This document shows positions 36,301 to 45,806 of a DNA stretch of 64,000 nt, one piece after another. The translations under genes and the position numbers were made by a program. The notes under the pieces are model-generated. The model saw only the letters and a program-made list of their open reading frames with translations. It had not been told where the DNA came from and made no database searches. The first letter of the stretch is position 1. Each line of letters opens with the position of its first letter. Source of the stretch: an uncultured Porphyromonadaceae bacterium (lineage in GTDB: Bacteria; Bacteroidota; Bacteroidia; Bacteroidales; Muribaculaceae); NCBI GenBank assembly GCA_902491515.1, contig CABUIC010000002.1, forward strand, positions 100,542 through 164,541, given 5' to 3'.

Positions 36301-37529
36301 AGCCCAGGAAAGTCCTGATCCACACGCTCGTCTTCCCGCCGGACGGCGTTTCGACCGCTTATCTCTACGGAGACATCGCCACGGCGCTCAGGGAGCGCGT
36401 TTTTGATGTGACGGTGCTTACCACCACACCCCACTATAACCGCGTCCCATCCCAGCTCGTAGCCCAGCCTATGCGCTGGCTCGTGCCCGGATTTCTGAAA
36501 GTGAGCCGATTCCGGGGAATCCGCGTGCTCCATGTCCCGCAAAAGAAGTTCTCGTCTACACTGCTCCGCCTGTTCGGCTTCGTCTACTGGCACATAGTCT
36601 CATTCATAACGGCCCTGACGGTACGGGGCGTGGACGTAATAATTTCCCCGTCGCCACCGCTTACCATCGGGCTGCTGAACGTATGGCTGGGGAAGCTGAA
36701 GGGCGCGAAAATTGTGTACAATGTCCAGGAAGTCTATCCTGATATCCTCGGCAAGAAATCGGGACCTGTCTACAACATCCTCAGCCGCATGGAGCACTGC
36801 ATCTACCACAACTCGGACGCCGTCACCACAATAGACAATGTCTTCCGCGACACAATTGTCGGCCGCTTCGAGGAGCCGCAGCGCCTCCATGTAATCCCAA
36901 ACTTCGTCGACACTGACATCTACCGCCCGCTCGACGCATGGCCCGACCTCGACCCGGAACTTTTCGTCGATAACGGGCATCTACGTCTCCTATACGCCGG
37001 CAATATAGGCATGGCGCAGGACTGGGAAACACTCGTAGAACTTGCCCTGCGCACAAAGGACAAGGTCATTGACTACTACGTGATAGGCGAGGGAATGAAA
37101 CGCGAATGGCTCAGCGGGAGAATCAAGGAACTCGGACTCTCCAATGTCCGCCTCCTGCCCTATCAGCCACGCGGGCTCATGCCTCAGATCATCGCCTTTT
37201 CCGACCTCCAGTTCATCTTCATGGAATCGAGTATAGCCGCTCAGGGTTTTCCCTCGAAAGTCTACACCATCATGGCATCCGGCAAGCCTCTCCTCGTATG
37301 CTCCCCGCAAGGAACGCCGATAGTGAACTTTCTCGAAGGTGTCGGTTGCGCAAAGCTCATTTGCGCCGACAAGCCCGAAGACAAGGCATCGGAAGCCGAA
37401 GCGTGGCTGACATCGGTGAGCCCTCAGAATCTCCGCGAGATGGGCCGGAAAGGTCTTGACGTCATTAAGAAAGGCTATACAAAAGACATTGTCACCGACC
37501 GATACGCCCGATTGTTGCAAAGCCTCTAA
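36297..37529 (+). CDS. Family-4 glycosyltransferase, WbuB-like (L-FucNAc transferase)
   Basis: 410 residues. The start at 36297 gives an ATGA overlap with the epimerase gene (an ATG at 36288 would add three residues). GT-B features: VLIHTLVFPPDGVSTAYLYGD, ISPSPPLTIGLL, IVYNVQEVYPDI, RLLYAGNIGMAQDWETLVEL and the donor loop FMESSIAAQGFPSKVYTIMA. WbuB-type enzymes transfer L-FucNAc and regularly follow FnlABC (family knowledge), which fits here. Confidence 0.85.
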   Translation: MKPRKVLIHTLVFPPDGVSTAYLYGDIATALRERVFDVTVLTTTPHYNRVPSQLVAQPMRWLVPGFLKVSRFRGIRVLHVPQKKFSSTLLRLFGFVYWHIVSFITALTVRGVDVIISPSPPLTIGLLNVWLGKLKGAKIVYNVQEVYPDILGKKSGPVYNILSRMEHCIYHNSDAVTTIDNVFRDTIVGRFEEPQRLHVIPNFVDTDIYRPLDAWPDLDPELFVDNGHLRLLYAGNIGMAQDWETLVELALRTKDKVIDYYVIGEGMKREWLSGRIKELGLSNVRLLPYQPRGLMPQIIAFSDLQFIFMESSIAAQGFPSKVYTIMASGKPLLVCSPQGTPIVNFLEGVGCAKLICADKPEDKASEAEAWLTSVSPQNLREMGRKGLDVIKKGYTKDIVTDRYARLLQSL

Positions 37530-37542
37530 AATCCCTTCATTC

Positions 37543-38394
37543 ATGAAAATACTTATTACGGGAGCCAACAGTTTTGTCGGTTCCTCTGTCGAGCGGTGGC
37601 TCCTGCGCGAACCTGAGAAATACGAAATCGACACCGTCGACACCGTCGGCGACAATTGGCGCAAAGCCGACCTGTCGCTCTACGATGCCGTTTTTCATGT
37701 TGCGGGGCTTGCCCACGTAGACCCTAAACCGGAAATGGCGCCCTTATATTATAAGGTGAACTGCGACCTTGCGCTTGAAATCGCGCGTGCCGCCCGCGAG
37801 GCCGGAGTCGGACAGTTCATTTTCATGAGTTCAATGATTGTCTTCCACGCCTCCAAATCGCTGAAAGGAACAGCCATTACCCATGAAACAGAACCGGCGC
37901 CCAACGACTTCTACGGAGATTCAAAACTCCGTGCCGAAATCAGCCTCCGGAAACTCGAGACCCCGGACTTCAAGGTGGCTGTCCTCAGGCCATGCATGAT
38001 TTACGGTCCCGGCAACAAGGGGAATTTTCCACGCCTCGCCCGGCTGGCGGCCCGCACGCCTGTTTTCCCGGCCTGGCACAACCGCCGCTCGATGCTTTAC
38101 ATCGACAACCTTAGCGAGTTCGTGCGTCAGGCCCTCGACCGGCGTCTTTCCGGAACATTCCATCTCCAGAACCGCGAATACGCCGACACCGTAGAACTTG
38201 TCCGCGCACTCGGGAGGCAGGCGAATCATTCCATCTTTATCTCCCGGCTTTTCAATCCCCTTGTCCGGGTCGCCGCCCCCTTCCTGAAGCCTGTGTCAAA
38301 AATGTTCGCGGACCAATACTACGACAGCTCATTGACAGATTATCCCTTCGAATATCAGCTCGTAAGCCTCGAGGAATCCCTTTCCAGACTCTGA
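37543..38394 (+). CDS. NAD-dependent epimerase/dehydratase (4-ketoreductase type)
   Basis: 283 residues from the ATG at 37543. SDR features are MKILITGANSFVGSSVERWL, FHVAGLAHVDPKPEM, FMSSMIVFH, and YGDSKLRAEISLRKLE with the catalytic Tyr-Lys pair, then VLRPCMIYGPGNKGNF. Members paired with WecA/WbpL-type transferases, as here, reduce 4-keto sugars to UDP-D-FucNAc or UDP-D-QuiNAc for the first sugar of the unit (WbpV-like). The matching 4,6-dehydratase is not in the window unless the CapE product is shared. Confidence 0.82.
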   Translation: MKILITGANSFVGSSVERWLLREPEKYEIDTVDTVGDNWRKADLSLYDAVFHVAGLAHVDPKPEMAPLYYKVNCDLALEIARAAREAGVGQFIFMSSMIVFHASKSLKGTAITHETEPAPNDFYGDSKLRAEISLRKLETPDFKVAVLRPCMIYGPGNKGNFPRLARLAARTPVFPAWHNRRSMLYIDNLSEFVRQALDRRLSGTFHLQNREYADTVELVRALGRQANHSIFISRLFNPLVRVAAPFLKPVSKMFADQYYDSSLTDYPFEYQLVSLEESLSRL

Positions 38395-38409
38395 ATTTTC
38401 TTCAAAAAC

Positions 38410-38440
38410 TTGACTACGTTCCGGGAATTCGCTAATTTTG
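38410..38440 (+). promoter_or_regulatory. Internal promoter before the initiating transferase
   Basis: TTG (38410-38412), 20 nt, TAATTTTG (38433-38440) then C. A good Bacteroidota match inside the 70-nt gap between the reductase and the WecA-like gene. It would allow the last three genes to be made separately. Confidence 0.6.
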
Positions 38441-38463
38441 CAACACCCGGTCGGCATCCGATT

Positions 38464-39429
38464 ATGATATACATCTTTATTCTCATCGCCCTCTTCGCCC
38501 TCGAGCTATGCTACTTCCGCGTGGCCGACCGGCTCGACATCATCGACCGCCCGAATGAACGCTCATCCCACACCGCTGTCACGCTCCGTGGCGGCGGAAT
38601 CGTCTTTCTTTTCGGGGCGTGGCTCTATTTCGCATGCTTCGGGCTACCCTACCCGTGGTTCATGGCCGGACTGACGCTCGTCGGCGCCGTCAGCTTTGCC
38701 GACGATATCCGCTCGCTCCCCGACAGCCTCCGGCTCGTTGTCCAGTTCGCCGCCATATTCCTTATGTTCCGCCAACTCGGCATCCTCCGACCCGAGGACT
38801 GGTGGATGGTCCTCATTGCTATAATCGTCTCCGTCGGAATAATCAACGCATACAACTTCATGGACGGCATCAACGGCATCACGGGAGCGTATTCCCTCGC
38901 TGTAGTCCTTCCACTGGTCTACATGAACGGGCGGCTCGGCTTCATCTCCATGCCTTACCTATATGTCACGCTCCTGAGCATCCTTGTCTTCTGTTTCTTC
39001 AATTTCAGAGTCAAGGCCAGATGCTTCGCCGGCGATGTCGGCTCCATATCCATGGCCTTCATTCTCCTGTTTCCCCTCGGACTCCTCATCCTTACGACCG
39101 GCGACATCTCCTACATTCTCTTCCTCGCCGTCTACGGCGCGGACGCGATACTTACGATTTGCCACCGCATCTACCTCCGTGAAAATCTCGGTCAGGCCCA
39201 CCGCAAACACGCCTACCAGCTGATGGCCAACGAGCTCCACATTCCTCATCCCCTCGTGTCGGCCATTTATATGGGTCTCCAGCTTCTCGTGTCGGCCGGA
39301 CTCATTTTCCTTCCGGTCAACCATTACGTATACCTCGGCGCGGTTGTGGCTGTCCTTGCAACGGCATATCTTGTTTTCATGAAAAAGTACTATCACCTTC
39401 ACGAAGAATATCTATCCGCAAAGGCATGA
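38464..39429 (+). CDS. Initiating glycosyl-phosphate transferase, WecA/WbpL family
   Basis: 321 residues with about ten membrane helices. The start at 38464 places the ATG after the promoter. Motifs of polyprenyl-phosphate HexNAc-1-phosphate transferases: LDIIDRPNERSSHT, VSFADDIRSLP with the DD pair, AYNFMDGINGITG, FRVKARCFAGDVGSISMAF and AHRKHAYQLM. It attaches the first sugar phosphate to undecaprenyl phosphate in the inner membrane. Confidence 0.9.
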   Translation: MIYIFILIALFALELCYFRVADRLDIIDRPNERSSHTAVTLRGGGIVFLFGAWLYFACFGLPYPWFMAGLTLVGAVSFADDIRSLPDSLRLVVQFAAIFLMFRQLGILRPEDWWMVLIAIIVSVGIINAYNFMDGINGITGAYSLAVVLPLVYMNGRLGFISMPYLYVTLLSILVFCFFNFRVKARCFAGDVGSISMAFILLFPLGLLILTTGDISYILFLAVYGADAILTICHRIYLRENLGQAHRKHAYQLMANELHIPHPLVSAIYMGLQLLVSAGLIFLPVNHYVYLGAVVAVLATAYLVFMKKYYHLHEEYLSAKA

Positions 39430-39818
39430 AAATAGACACAGCACTCCTCGACAAAGTCACTGCGGAAGCGTCTGCGAGCCCGCGCCTCCGCATGAACTTC
39501 AATCTTCACGACTCCCTCGACGCCAAGGCCCAGAGGCTGATAAACGTCCTTTTGCCGGGCACGCCACTGCCCATACACCGTCACCGCCATACGGCCGAGA
39601 CATATATCGTCATCCGTGGCACGATGTTTGTAGTCTTTTACAACGACAAGGGCGAGGAGTCCGAGCGCTTCCGCCTCGACCCCTCGGAAGGCGAGTATGG
39701 TCTCCAGATTCCCAAAGGTCAGTGGCACGGGGTCGAAGTTCTCGAACCGACAGCTATCTTCGAGGTGAAGGACGGCCCGTACACCCCCCTCACGCCCGAA
39801 GACATTCTTGAAAAATAA
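39426..39818 (+). CDS. WbuC-family cupin protein
   Basis: 130 residues. The cupin core is PIHRHRHTAETYIVIRGTMF (metal-binding His and Glu) followed by LQIPKGQWHGVEVLEPTAI. The length and motifs match WbuC, a small cupin often found near WbuB/FnlABC. Its catalytic role is not established. It overlaps the previous gene by ATGA. Confidence 0.82.
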   Translation: MKIDTALLDKVTAEASASPRLRMNFNLHDSLDAKAQRLINVLLPGTPLPIHRHRHTAETYIVIRGTMFVVFYNDKGEESERFRLDPSEGEYGLQIPKGQWHGVEVLEPTAIFEVKDGPYTPLTPEDILEK

Positions 39819-39828
39819 GAACTCTCAA

Positions 39829-41070
39829 ATGGAAAGAATATTGCTCTGCAAGCCGCGCATGAGCGGCAAGGAAATCGACTTCATCAAGGACGCGCTCGCC
39901 GAAGACTGGGCGGTGCCCCTCGGTCCCGACTGCGACGCCTTCGAGCATGCGCTCGAGGATTTTGTCGGCGAAAACAAATCCGTGGCGGCTCTGTCCGCCG
40001 GTACAGCCGCCGTCCATCTCGCCCTCATCGCCTGCGGAGTCGGACCCGGCGACGAAGTCATCGTCCAGAGCTTCACTTTCTGCGCCTCGAGCCACCCTGT
40101 CCGCTATCTCGGCGCGACTCCCGTGTTCGTCGACTCTGAGCCAGACACATGGAACATGGACCCCGAGCTCCTCGACGAGGCCATAGCCGACCGAATAGCC
40201 CGTACTGGCCGCAAGCCCAAAGCCATCATCCCCGTGGCACTTTACGGTATGCCATACCGCATCGACCGAATACTCGAAGTAGCGGCAAAATATGACATTC
40301 CGGTCATAGAGGACGCCGCCGAGGGCTTCGGCTCCAGATTCAGAGGCCGCGTGCTCGGCACCTTCGGCCGCTTCGGCGTTCTCAGCTTCAACGGCAACAA
40401 AATGATTACCACTTCCGGCGGAGGCGCACTCGTATGCGAAGACCCCGCCGAGCGCCGACACATCATGTGGCTCGCCACTCAGGCCCGCGAAGGATTCCCA
40501 TATTATCAGCACGAGACAGTGGGCTACAACTACCGGATGTCGAATATCAGCGCCTGCATAGGCCGTGCCCAGATGCTCGTGCTCCCCGATTACCTCGCGC
40601 ATCACCGCCGGGTACAGAGCCTCTACCGAGAGCTCCTCGCCGACATACCCGGAATCACACTCCACGAAGCCCCCTCCTCCGACTTCGACTCCAATTTCTG
40701 GCTCTGCACCGCCACACTCGACCCCTCCACACGCATCAAAGGCCAGGAAAACGCATATAAAAAGACTGTCTCAGGCGCCGTCGGCGGGGCCGCGGGCGTT
40801 ACCCACGCGGCAGACACCACCACTACCGACTGCCAGCCAAACGACAATGTCGAAGCGCTACGTATGGCCCTCGATGCCGCCGGTATCGAAAGCCGCCCCT
40901 TATGGAAGCCGATGCACCGGCAGCCGGTCTACAAAGACAGCCCGGCATACGTCAACGGAGTCAGCGAATCACTTTTCCGGACCGGGATATGCCTCCCCGC
41001 CGGCCCCTACGTAACAGACGACAACATCCGTTATATCGCTTCAACTATCCGTCAGGCGATAGAACAGTAA
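39829..41070 (+). CDS. DegT/DnrJ/EryC1/StrS-type PLP aminotransferase
   Basis: 413 residues from the ATG at 39829. Motifs: ALSAGTAAVHLAL, QSFTFCASSHPVRYLGATPV, EDAAEGFGSRFRG, FNGNKMITTSGGGAL with the PLP lysine, YNYRMSNISACIGRAQM. It aminates a UDP-4-keto or similar sugar. Residues about 300-340 hold a low-complexity insert (SGAVGGAAGVTHAADTTTTD) between a beta strand and the final helical part, which I do not expect in the family. It is the last gene of the locus, before a strong hairpin. Confidence 0.87.
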   Translation: MERILLCKPRMSGKEIDFIKDALAEDWAVPLGPDCDAFEHALEDFVGENKSVAALSAGTAAVHLALIACGVGPGDEVIVQSFTFCASSHPVRYLGATPVFVDSEPDTWNMDPELLDEAIADRIARTGRKPKAIIPVALYGMPYRIDRILEVAAKYDIPVIEDAAEGFGSRFRGRVLGTFGRFGVLSFNGNKMITTSGGGALVCEDPAERRHIMWLATQAREGFPYYQHETVGYNYRMSNISACIGRAQMLVLPDYLAHHRRVQSLYRELLADIPGITLHEAPSSDFDSNFWLCTATLDPSTRIKGQENAYKKTVSGAVGGAAGVTHAADTTTTDCQPNDNVEALRMALDAAGIESRPLWKPMHRQPVYKDSPAYVNGVSESLFRTGICLPAGPYVTDDNIRYIASTIRQAIEQ

Positions 41071-41257
41071 AAGCAAACGTCCTACAGCCCCCCGACACAC
41101 TAATGGATATCAACAATTCTGTTCCTGAACAATTCCGGACAAATACTCAACCTCATTCCCATCGGAGAGCCGCAAAAATACCATGCACCAATGGATAAAT
41201 GGCACCCCGAAAGGATACATTAAAACCGCTTCGAATAAAGCCATTATCCATTTTCCG
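41071..41257. other. Intergenic stretch after the polysaccharide locus
   Basis: About 190 nt between the last polysaccharide gene and the terminator. A 31-codon frame from 41103 (MDINNSVPEQF) exists but I see no support for it as a gene. Nothing else is recognisable. Confidence 0.4.
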
Positions 41258-41299
41258 CGAGCAACGAGCCGTTCAAACAATCGAACGGCTCGTTGTTCG
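41258..41299 (+). terminator. Strong hairpin ending the polysaccharide locus
   Basis: A 17-bp stem (left arm 41258-41274, right arm 41283-41299, one G-T pair) with an 8-nt loop around the core AACGAGCCGTTC/GAACGGCTCGTT. The trailing sequence is AT-rich but lacks a long T run. It may stop transcription from both sides. Confidence 0.72.
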
Positions 41300-41395
41300 T
41301 ATAAATATATTGGATAGGTTCATCGTCCCTAATTTTTAACCGGACTACTGTAAACAAGGAAATTCGAGTTGTTTTGCATTTTTTAACCTAATTTA

Positions 41396-41427
41396 TTTGG
41401 CGGGAATTTAGAGGAGGAATAACTTTG
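41396..41427 (+). promoter_or_regulatory. Promoter of the secreted-protein gene
   Basis: TTTG (41396-41399), 20 nt, TAACTTTG (41420-41427). This is an exact consensus match. It places the transcript start near 41434 and so rules out the GTG at 41427 as the start codon. Confidence 0.78.
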
Positions 41428-41468
41428 TGAACGATTGTACGTTGCAATTATTTATTATTTTATCTCTT

Positions 41469-44171
41469 ATGGCATTTTTTTATAAACCAGTTCGCATTTT
41501 TTCTTTTCTTGTTTTTTCATTATTGACCGGTTTCTTATGCGAGGGGAAGGTCTGCCGGGTCACGTTCGAGGCCTCGGAGGATTATGAAAGCGTCACAATG
41601 GCATACCGCCTTATCAAGGGTGAAAGTTATGAACCCGACTTCCGTTATGTCAATATGAAAAAGTACGGAAGCCGCTACTGGCACTGCGAGCTGGATTTGT
41701 CTGAGTATATCTACTCCATGCATTTCTACAGCGGAGACGCTCTTATTGCCGACTCGAGGTACACCAACACCAACACCAACACCAAGGACTGGAGCAAGGG
41801 AGTCTGCTGCTATCAGGATGATAAAACGGTTACCGAAGACGTCGCCGTTTTCTTTAATTTCGTCGACCGTTACGGCTGGCTCGATGGAGGCGTGGACGAT
41901 GTGCTCGTCAGCACTTTTCCGGCATCCGCCGGAACGCTTACTTATGCCGGCAGGGACCATTCGTCCAACGACCTGACGGCGGAGGCCGACTTTTTCGTGC
42001 TCGACCCGGACGGGCACCCTGCTCAGGACGGCCGCGGCATGATATACCCGTGTGTGCTTTTCAATCCCCGTGCAGGCGACGAAGCATGCCTGTGGATGCG
42101 CCGGAAAGCCAATGAGTCGGATGCGGTCCTCGCTGTGGTCACAGACGGCGAGACCATCACTCAGCAGAGCGCCCCGGCCCCCGCGCCTCTCTACGCTTAT
42201 TACACAATCGGCACCATATTCAACCTCGAAAATCCCATAGCCGTCCCCTACCGGGACGGGGAGTATGTAGTTGACTGGCAGTTCGCGGAGAAGAAGAGGG
42301 ACGGGCGCAATGCGAAGATTCTGTTTTCTCTCAGTCGTGGAACGCAAGCCGAAATAGTTGCCGGCGGACTTCGGGTTGTCCCCAACTCAACGGGCATCGA
42401 AAACACTACAACCAACCAGAAAGAAGGCTATAAAAAATTCACCCAACCCCCACTCGGCCTGCGGATGAGTTTCACAACGCCCGGAAACCAGGACCCGACG
42501 CTCTCTTTTCCGAATGACCGCAACTGTACCCCTTCGGGCGACTATCCTTTCTTCGGGCGAATAGCTATCCGGTTTGACGAAGGGATGACGTCCGGAACAA
42601 TGCGCTTCGACGGAATTTCGGAGCGCCCCATTGACACTGAATTGGTCCAGATTTCCGAAAACGACGTCCCGACCTTCAGCCTGCGCCTCTCCGCACGCTG
42701 GAAGGACTCCTCGAAATTCCGCCTCTCCGACGGCAGGACCGCGAATCAGGCTGTCAAGGCTGTAGCTCTCCGCTCGGCCGACCCTCGAGCCATAAGCGAA
42801 ATTGCCCGGATTCTCGGCATGCAGCCCGCTTCGGACTGCTTCTATCCATCCATTATAATAGACAACTCCGAATTTCTCGACCGACTTAAAAGCGGGGAGA
42901 CCGCTACGCTCGAACTCCCCTCCGCGCGCCCGGGCCTTGACTACAGCATCTGGCTCGATCCTATTCCGGACGATGCCGTAAACAGTGAGGAATGGATGGC
43001 GCTCAATATGTTGCCGCACGACACCGACAACTTCGACAGTTCCGTCCTGCGGACTGAAATCCCCGCTCCCGCCTTCTCCTTCTCCGACATCCGATACTCC
43101 GTTGTGGACGTTCCCGAAGAGCTTCAGCTACCCGCCGGGGCCGAGCCCGGCATCGGGAACGTAAAACCCCGATATCCACGCGCAGTGATAGCCGGGGTCG
43201 AATGCAGTCTGAGTACCCCAACCGCCTTACCCGACGGCTGGTCCGGTAAGTTCCGTCTCCTCGATGCCCAGGGCAACGCCGTCACCGAAACCGTAGACGG
43301 CAAACTTTCCGTAAGCGGACTCTCGTCCTCGGACCGCGACGAGCTCTGCGCCGTATGGGTTCTCTCCGACGGCGTTTCGGAAGTAACATCCCAGTCAGAA
43401 TTCCGTCCCGAACAACTCCCTGAAAGTTCCAACCTCCCCTCCTACGACTTCAACGGCTCCTGCACCTACCTCTTCAACCGCTCCCCTGTCGGCTACCCCT
43501 CCAACGTCGGCACCGTCTACGACCTCGTCCTCGAGCAGTGCTTCAACATCCACAATCCGGGCAAGCTCCCGATTTGCCTCGACCTCAGCATAGACAATCC
43601 TGACGCCGCGAACCACAGCGCTGACAGCCATATGGCCGCAGGGCATACAAACAAGCCGAGGCTCACCAACCCCGACGAGACCTACGTGACAAACGACGGC
43701 TCTCTTACAATCACGGGCAATGCTACGCTGAACCCCGGCGACGGTCTCTGGCAATACAGCCTCGCCGAAGCCTCCCGTGCCGTGGCCTTCATCCACCATT
43801 TCCACTGCACAGGCAGAACCTCCAATCCCCGGCCCATCAGCCTGACCATACGCCCGAAACTCATCCTCCCCACCCTCGTCCCCGAGTCCCTTCAGATTGC
43901 AACCGCCGAGAGCGCAATGCTCCGGAAAGCGGAATCCCACGCCACCGGATACTCACTCGTACTGACCGAAATACCAACCATCGACAAGCCCCAGGAAGCG
44001 ACTATCGATCTCTCGACAATCGACAACAACAATGTTGCCACCGGACTCTACGTATCGCCCTCCATGCCTGCACAAGCTCCTGATATAATCCACGACCTCA
44101 ACGGACGTCGCCTCAACACACCTCCCTCCAGTGGATTCTACATCCTTAACTCAACCCTCCGGCACAAGTAA
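41469..44171 (+). CDS. Large exported protein of unknown function
   Basis: 900 residues from the ATG at 41469, the first start after the promoter. The N-terminus (MAFFYKPVRIFSFLVFSLLT, then GFLCEG) is a signal peptide, possibly a lipoprotein signal (GFLC). The body is beta-rich with no domain I recognise. The last residues IIHDLNGRRLNTPPSSGFYI resemble the short C-terminal (D)xNGRRL...GxYI motif common at the end of secreted Bacteroidota proteins, which suggests a surface or periplasmic location. A Thr-Asn repeat near residue 98 is coded by four hexamer copies. It is a single-gene unit with its own promoter and terminator. Confidence 0.65.
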   Translation: MAFFYKPVRIFSFLVFSLLTGFLCEGKVCRVTFEASEDYESVTMAYRLIKGESYEPDFRYVNMKKYGSRYWHCELDLSEYIYSMHFYSGDALIADSRYTNTNTNTKDWSKGVCCYQDDKTVTEDVAVFFNFVDRYGWLDGGVDDVLVSTFPASAGTLTYAGRDHSSNDLTAEADFFVLDPDGHPAQDGRGMIYPCVLFNPRAGDEACLWMRRKANESDAVLAVVTDGETITQQSAPAPAPLYAYYTIGTIFNLENPIAVPYRDGEYVVDWQFAEKKRDGRNAKILFSLSRGTQAEIVAGGLRVVPNSTGIENTTTNQKEGYKKFTQPPLGLRMSFTTPGNQDPTLSFPNDRNCTPSGDYPFFGRIAIRFDEGMTSGTMRFDGISERPIDTELVQISENDVPTFSLRLSARWKDSSKFRLSDGRTANQAVKAVALRSADPRAISEIARILGMQPASDCFYPSIIIDNSEFLDRLKSGETATLELPSARPGLDYSIWLDPIPDDAVNSEEWMALNMLPHDTDNFDSSVLRTEIPAPAFSFSDIRYSVVDVPEELQLPAGAEPGIGNVKPRYPRAVIAGVECSLSTPTALPDGWSGKFRLLDAQGNAVTETVDGKLSVSGLSSSDRDELCAVWVLSDGVSEVTSQSEFRPEQLPESSNLPSYDFNGSCTYLFNRSPVGYPSNVGTVYDLVLEQCFNIHNPGKLPICLDLSIDNPDAANHSADSHMAAGHTNKPRLTNPDETYVTNDGSLTITGNATLNPGDGLWQYSLAEASRAVAFIHHFHCTGRTSNPRPISLTIRPKLILPTLVPESLQIATAESAMLRKAESHATGYSLVLTEIPTIDKPQEATIDLSTIDNNNVATGLYVSPSMPAQAPDIIHDLNGRRLNTPPSSGFYILNSTLRHK
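41761..41784 (+). repeat. Hexamer tandem repeat ACACCA x4 inside a coding region
   Basis: Four copies of ACACCA coding for Thr-Asn pairs in the secreted protein at 41469. Copy-number change would keep the frame. Confidence 0.6.
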
Positions 44172-44182
44172 GCCCCAAGCTG

Positions 44183-44256
44183 CCCCCCCCCACGTTACTC
44201 TATAATTGTCGATATAATCCGGCTATCGGCCTTCAATGCAAACTGCAAGGCCGATA
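44183..44256 (+). terminator. C9 tract and terminator hairpin after the secreted-protein gene
   Basis: Nine C at 44183-44191, then a 10-bp perfect stem TATCGGCCTT (44224-44233) with AAGGCCGATA (44247-44256) and a 13-nt loop. No long T run follows. Probably the 3' end of the secreted-protein transcript. Confidence 0.6.
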
Positions 44257-44329
44257 CCCCTTTGCGCCAAACACACATTATCCAACGACAACTCTAAAAG
44301 ACTCAGATTGGTGCGCTAATTAGGATCCG

Positions 44330-45016
44330 ATGTCAGAGACGGAGATGCTCATGCGTCAATATTATGATTATATTGCGACTTTCGACGCTAATGAAGCTAA
44401 AACGCGAGTGGACCGACTGGAAAATGATATGGGATATATGACAAAAATCGTATATGCCGCCGGCTTGGTGGCTCAAAAGTTGCACAAAGGCCAGGTAGAC
44501 AAAGGCGGCCACGATTATTTTGAATCTCACCTTCTGAAAGTTGCCGATACAGGATTCGATTGGAAAGAAAAAGTGGTGGGGTTTCTGCATGACGCGTCGG
44601 AGGACTGCGATGTGACCGTTGAGGATGTCATGCACTTGCTTGACGCGGAAATACCGAGAATATCGGAAAAACCTAAAGAGCATTGGTATGAGGAAGATTG
44701 GTGGGAGGATTGGATGGAAAACATCGACAAATATCCCTGCGAACCAACACACGTAATAACAAATGAGGAGCGCGAAGAAATCAAAACGGCATTGACGCTT
44801 CTCAATCACCATACAACACCTTCAAGAGAGGAGTATATCAACCGTATATCAGGAAATTTTCTCGCCCTGAAAGTCAAACTGAACGATTTAAGAAACAATA
44901 TGGATATTACGCGCATACCCGAGCCGACCGAGAAAGATTATGCCCGTATTGTACGCTACAAGAAGGAATATGACATACTGATAGAGGCATTAGACAATAT
45001 CGTAAACGATTCTTAA
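44330..45016 (+). CDS. HD-domain hydrolase of the SpoT/MESH1 (alarmone hydrolase) type
   Basis: 228 residues. The pattern LHKGQVDKGGHDYFESHLLKV, then VVGFLHDASEDCDVT and FLALKVKLNDLRNNMD corresponds to the metal-binding HxGQ, H, HD..ED and D positions of the (p)ppGpp hydrolase half of RelA/SpoT and of MESH1. There is no synthetase, TGS or ACT domain and no SpoT-size length, so it is a stand-alone hydrolase. An insert (residues about 110-145, WYEEDWWEDWMENIDKYP) is unusual. It stands alone beside a mobile-element scar. The substrate is inferred, not shown. Confidence 0.72.
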   Translation: MSETEMLMRQYYDYIATFDANEAKTRVDRLENDMGYMTKIVYAAGLVAQKLHKGQVDKGGHDYFESHLLKVADTGFDWKEKVVGFLHDASEDCDVTVEDVMHLLDAEIPRISEKPKEHWYEEDWWEDWMENIDKYPCEPTHVITNEEREEIKTALTLLNHHTTPSREEYINRISGNFLALKVKLNDLRNNMDITRIPEPTEKDYARIVRYKKEYDILIEALDNIVNDS

Positions 45017-45165
45017 TCAAGTGAAGGATGATTGATTTTAGTAGTGGTGCGATAAAAATCCAACTACCGTTATTAAAATATTAGTATTTAGTCAAATACA
45101 ATAGAACATTGATTTTTTGATTTGAAATTGATTTATTAGTCTTGTTGTCCCCAAACATCAAGATT

Positions 45166-45806
45166 ATGAATCAGGGTAAGTATATTTTCTCCCAGGCAAT
45201 CGAATTTATACCGCGCTACCAGTTTTATAAGCTTGTAAGGCAGTATAAAGGAGACTGGCATGTAAAGAACCTCAACAGTTACAATCACCTCCTTCATCTG
45301 CTCTTTGGACAGCTGACAGGGTGTGATTCGCTACGAGACATCTGTTTATGTCTGGAAGCCCATTCAAAAATGCTATATCATCTCGGTTTTCGAAAAACAG
45401 TCAACCACACATCATTGTCGCGGGCTAACGAAAGTCGTAACTATCGAATTTTTGAGGGGCTGGGCATTTATCTCATAGGATTGGTAAGGCCCATGTATTC
45501 AAAGGCTAAACTGTCCGATATAACCATAGACAACGTAATATATGCTTTGGACTCCACAACCATATCAACCAGCATAAAGCTTGCGGCATGGGCATTGGGC
45601 AAATACAGCAAAGACGCTGTAAAGATGCACACATTGCTTGATTTGCGTGGAAGCAACCGGCCAATATCCATATCACCGATGGAAAATGGCATGACAGCAA
45701 CGAACTTGACATGCTGTCGCCGGAACCATTCGCCTTCTATGTGATGGACAAGGCTTATGTTGACTTCAAAGCTTTATTCAGATTCCATCAGTCACAAGCA
45801 TTCCAG
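45166..45806 (+). pseudogene. IS4-type transposase (DUF4372 N-terminus), truncated and frameshifted
   Basis: The N-terminus MNQGKYIFSQAIEFIPRYQF is that of DUF4372-bearing IS4-family transposases. The first catalytic Asp region IYALDSTTIS follows. Near 45655 the frame breaks: after DLRGS the expected continuation NIHITDGKWHDSNELDML is in the third frame, consistent with one lost base. It continues as YVMDKAYVDFKALFRFHQSQ (second Asp) and ends near 45806, where the sequence changes to an unrelated gene. The last third of the transposase is missing. Confidence 0.78.

Noticed and set aside
41427..41468. GTG start for the large secreted protein
   Set aside because: The GTG overlaps the last base of the -7 element TAACTTTG, so it would lie upstream of the transcript start. 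The ATG at 41469 begins a good signal peptide.
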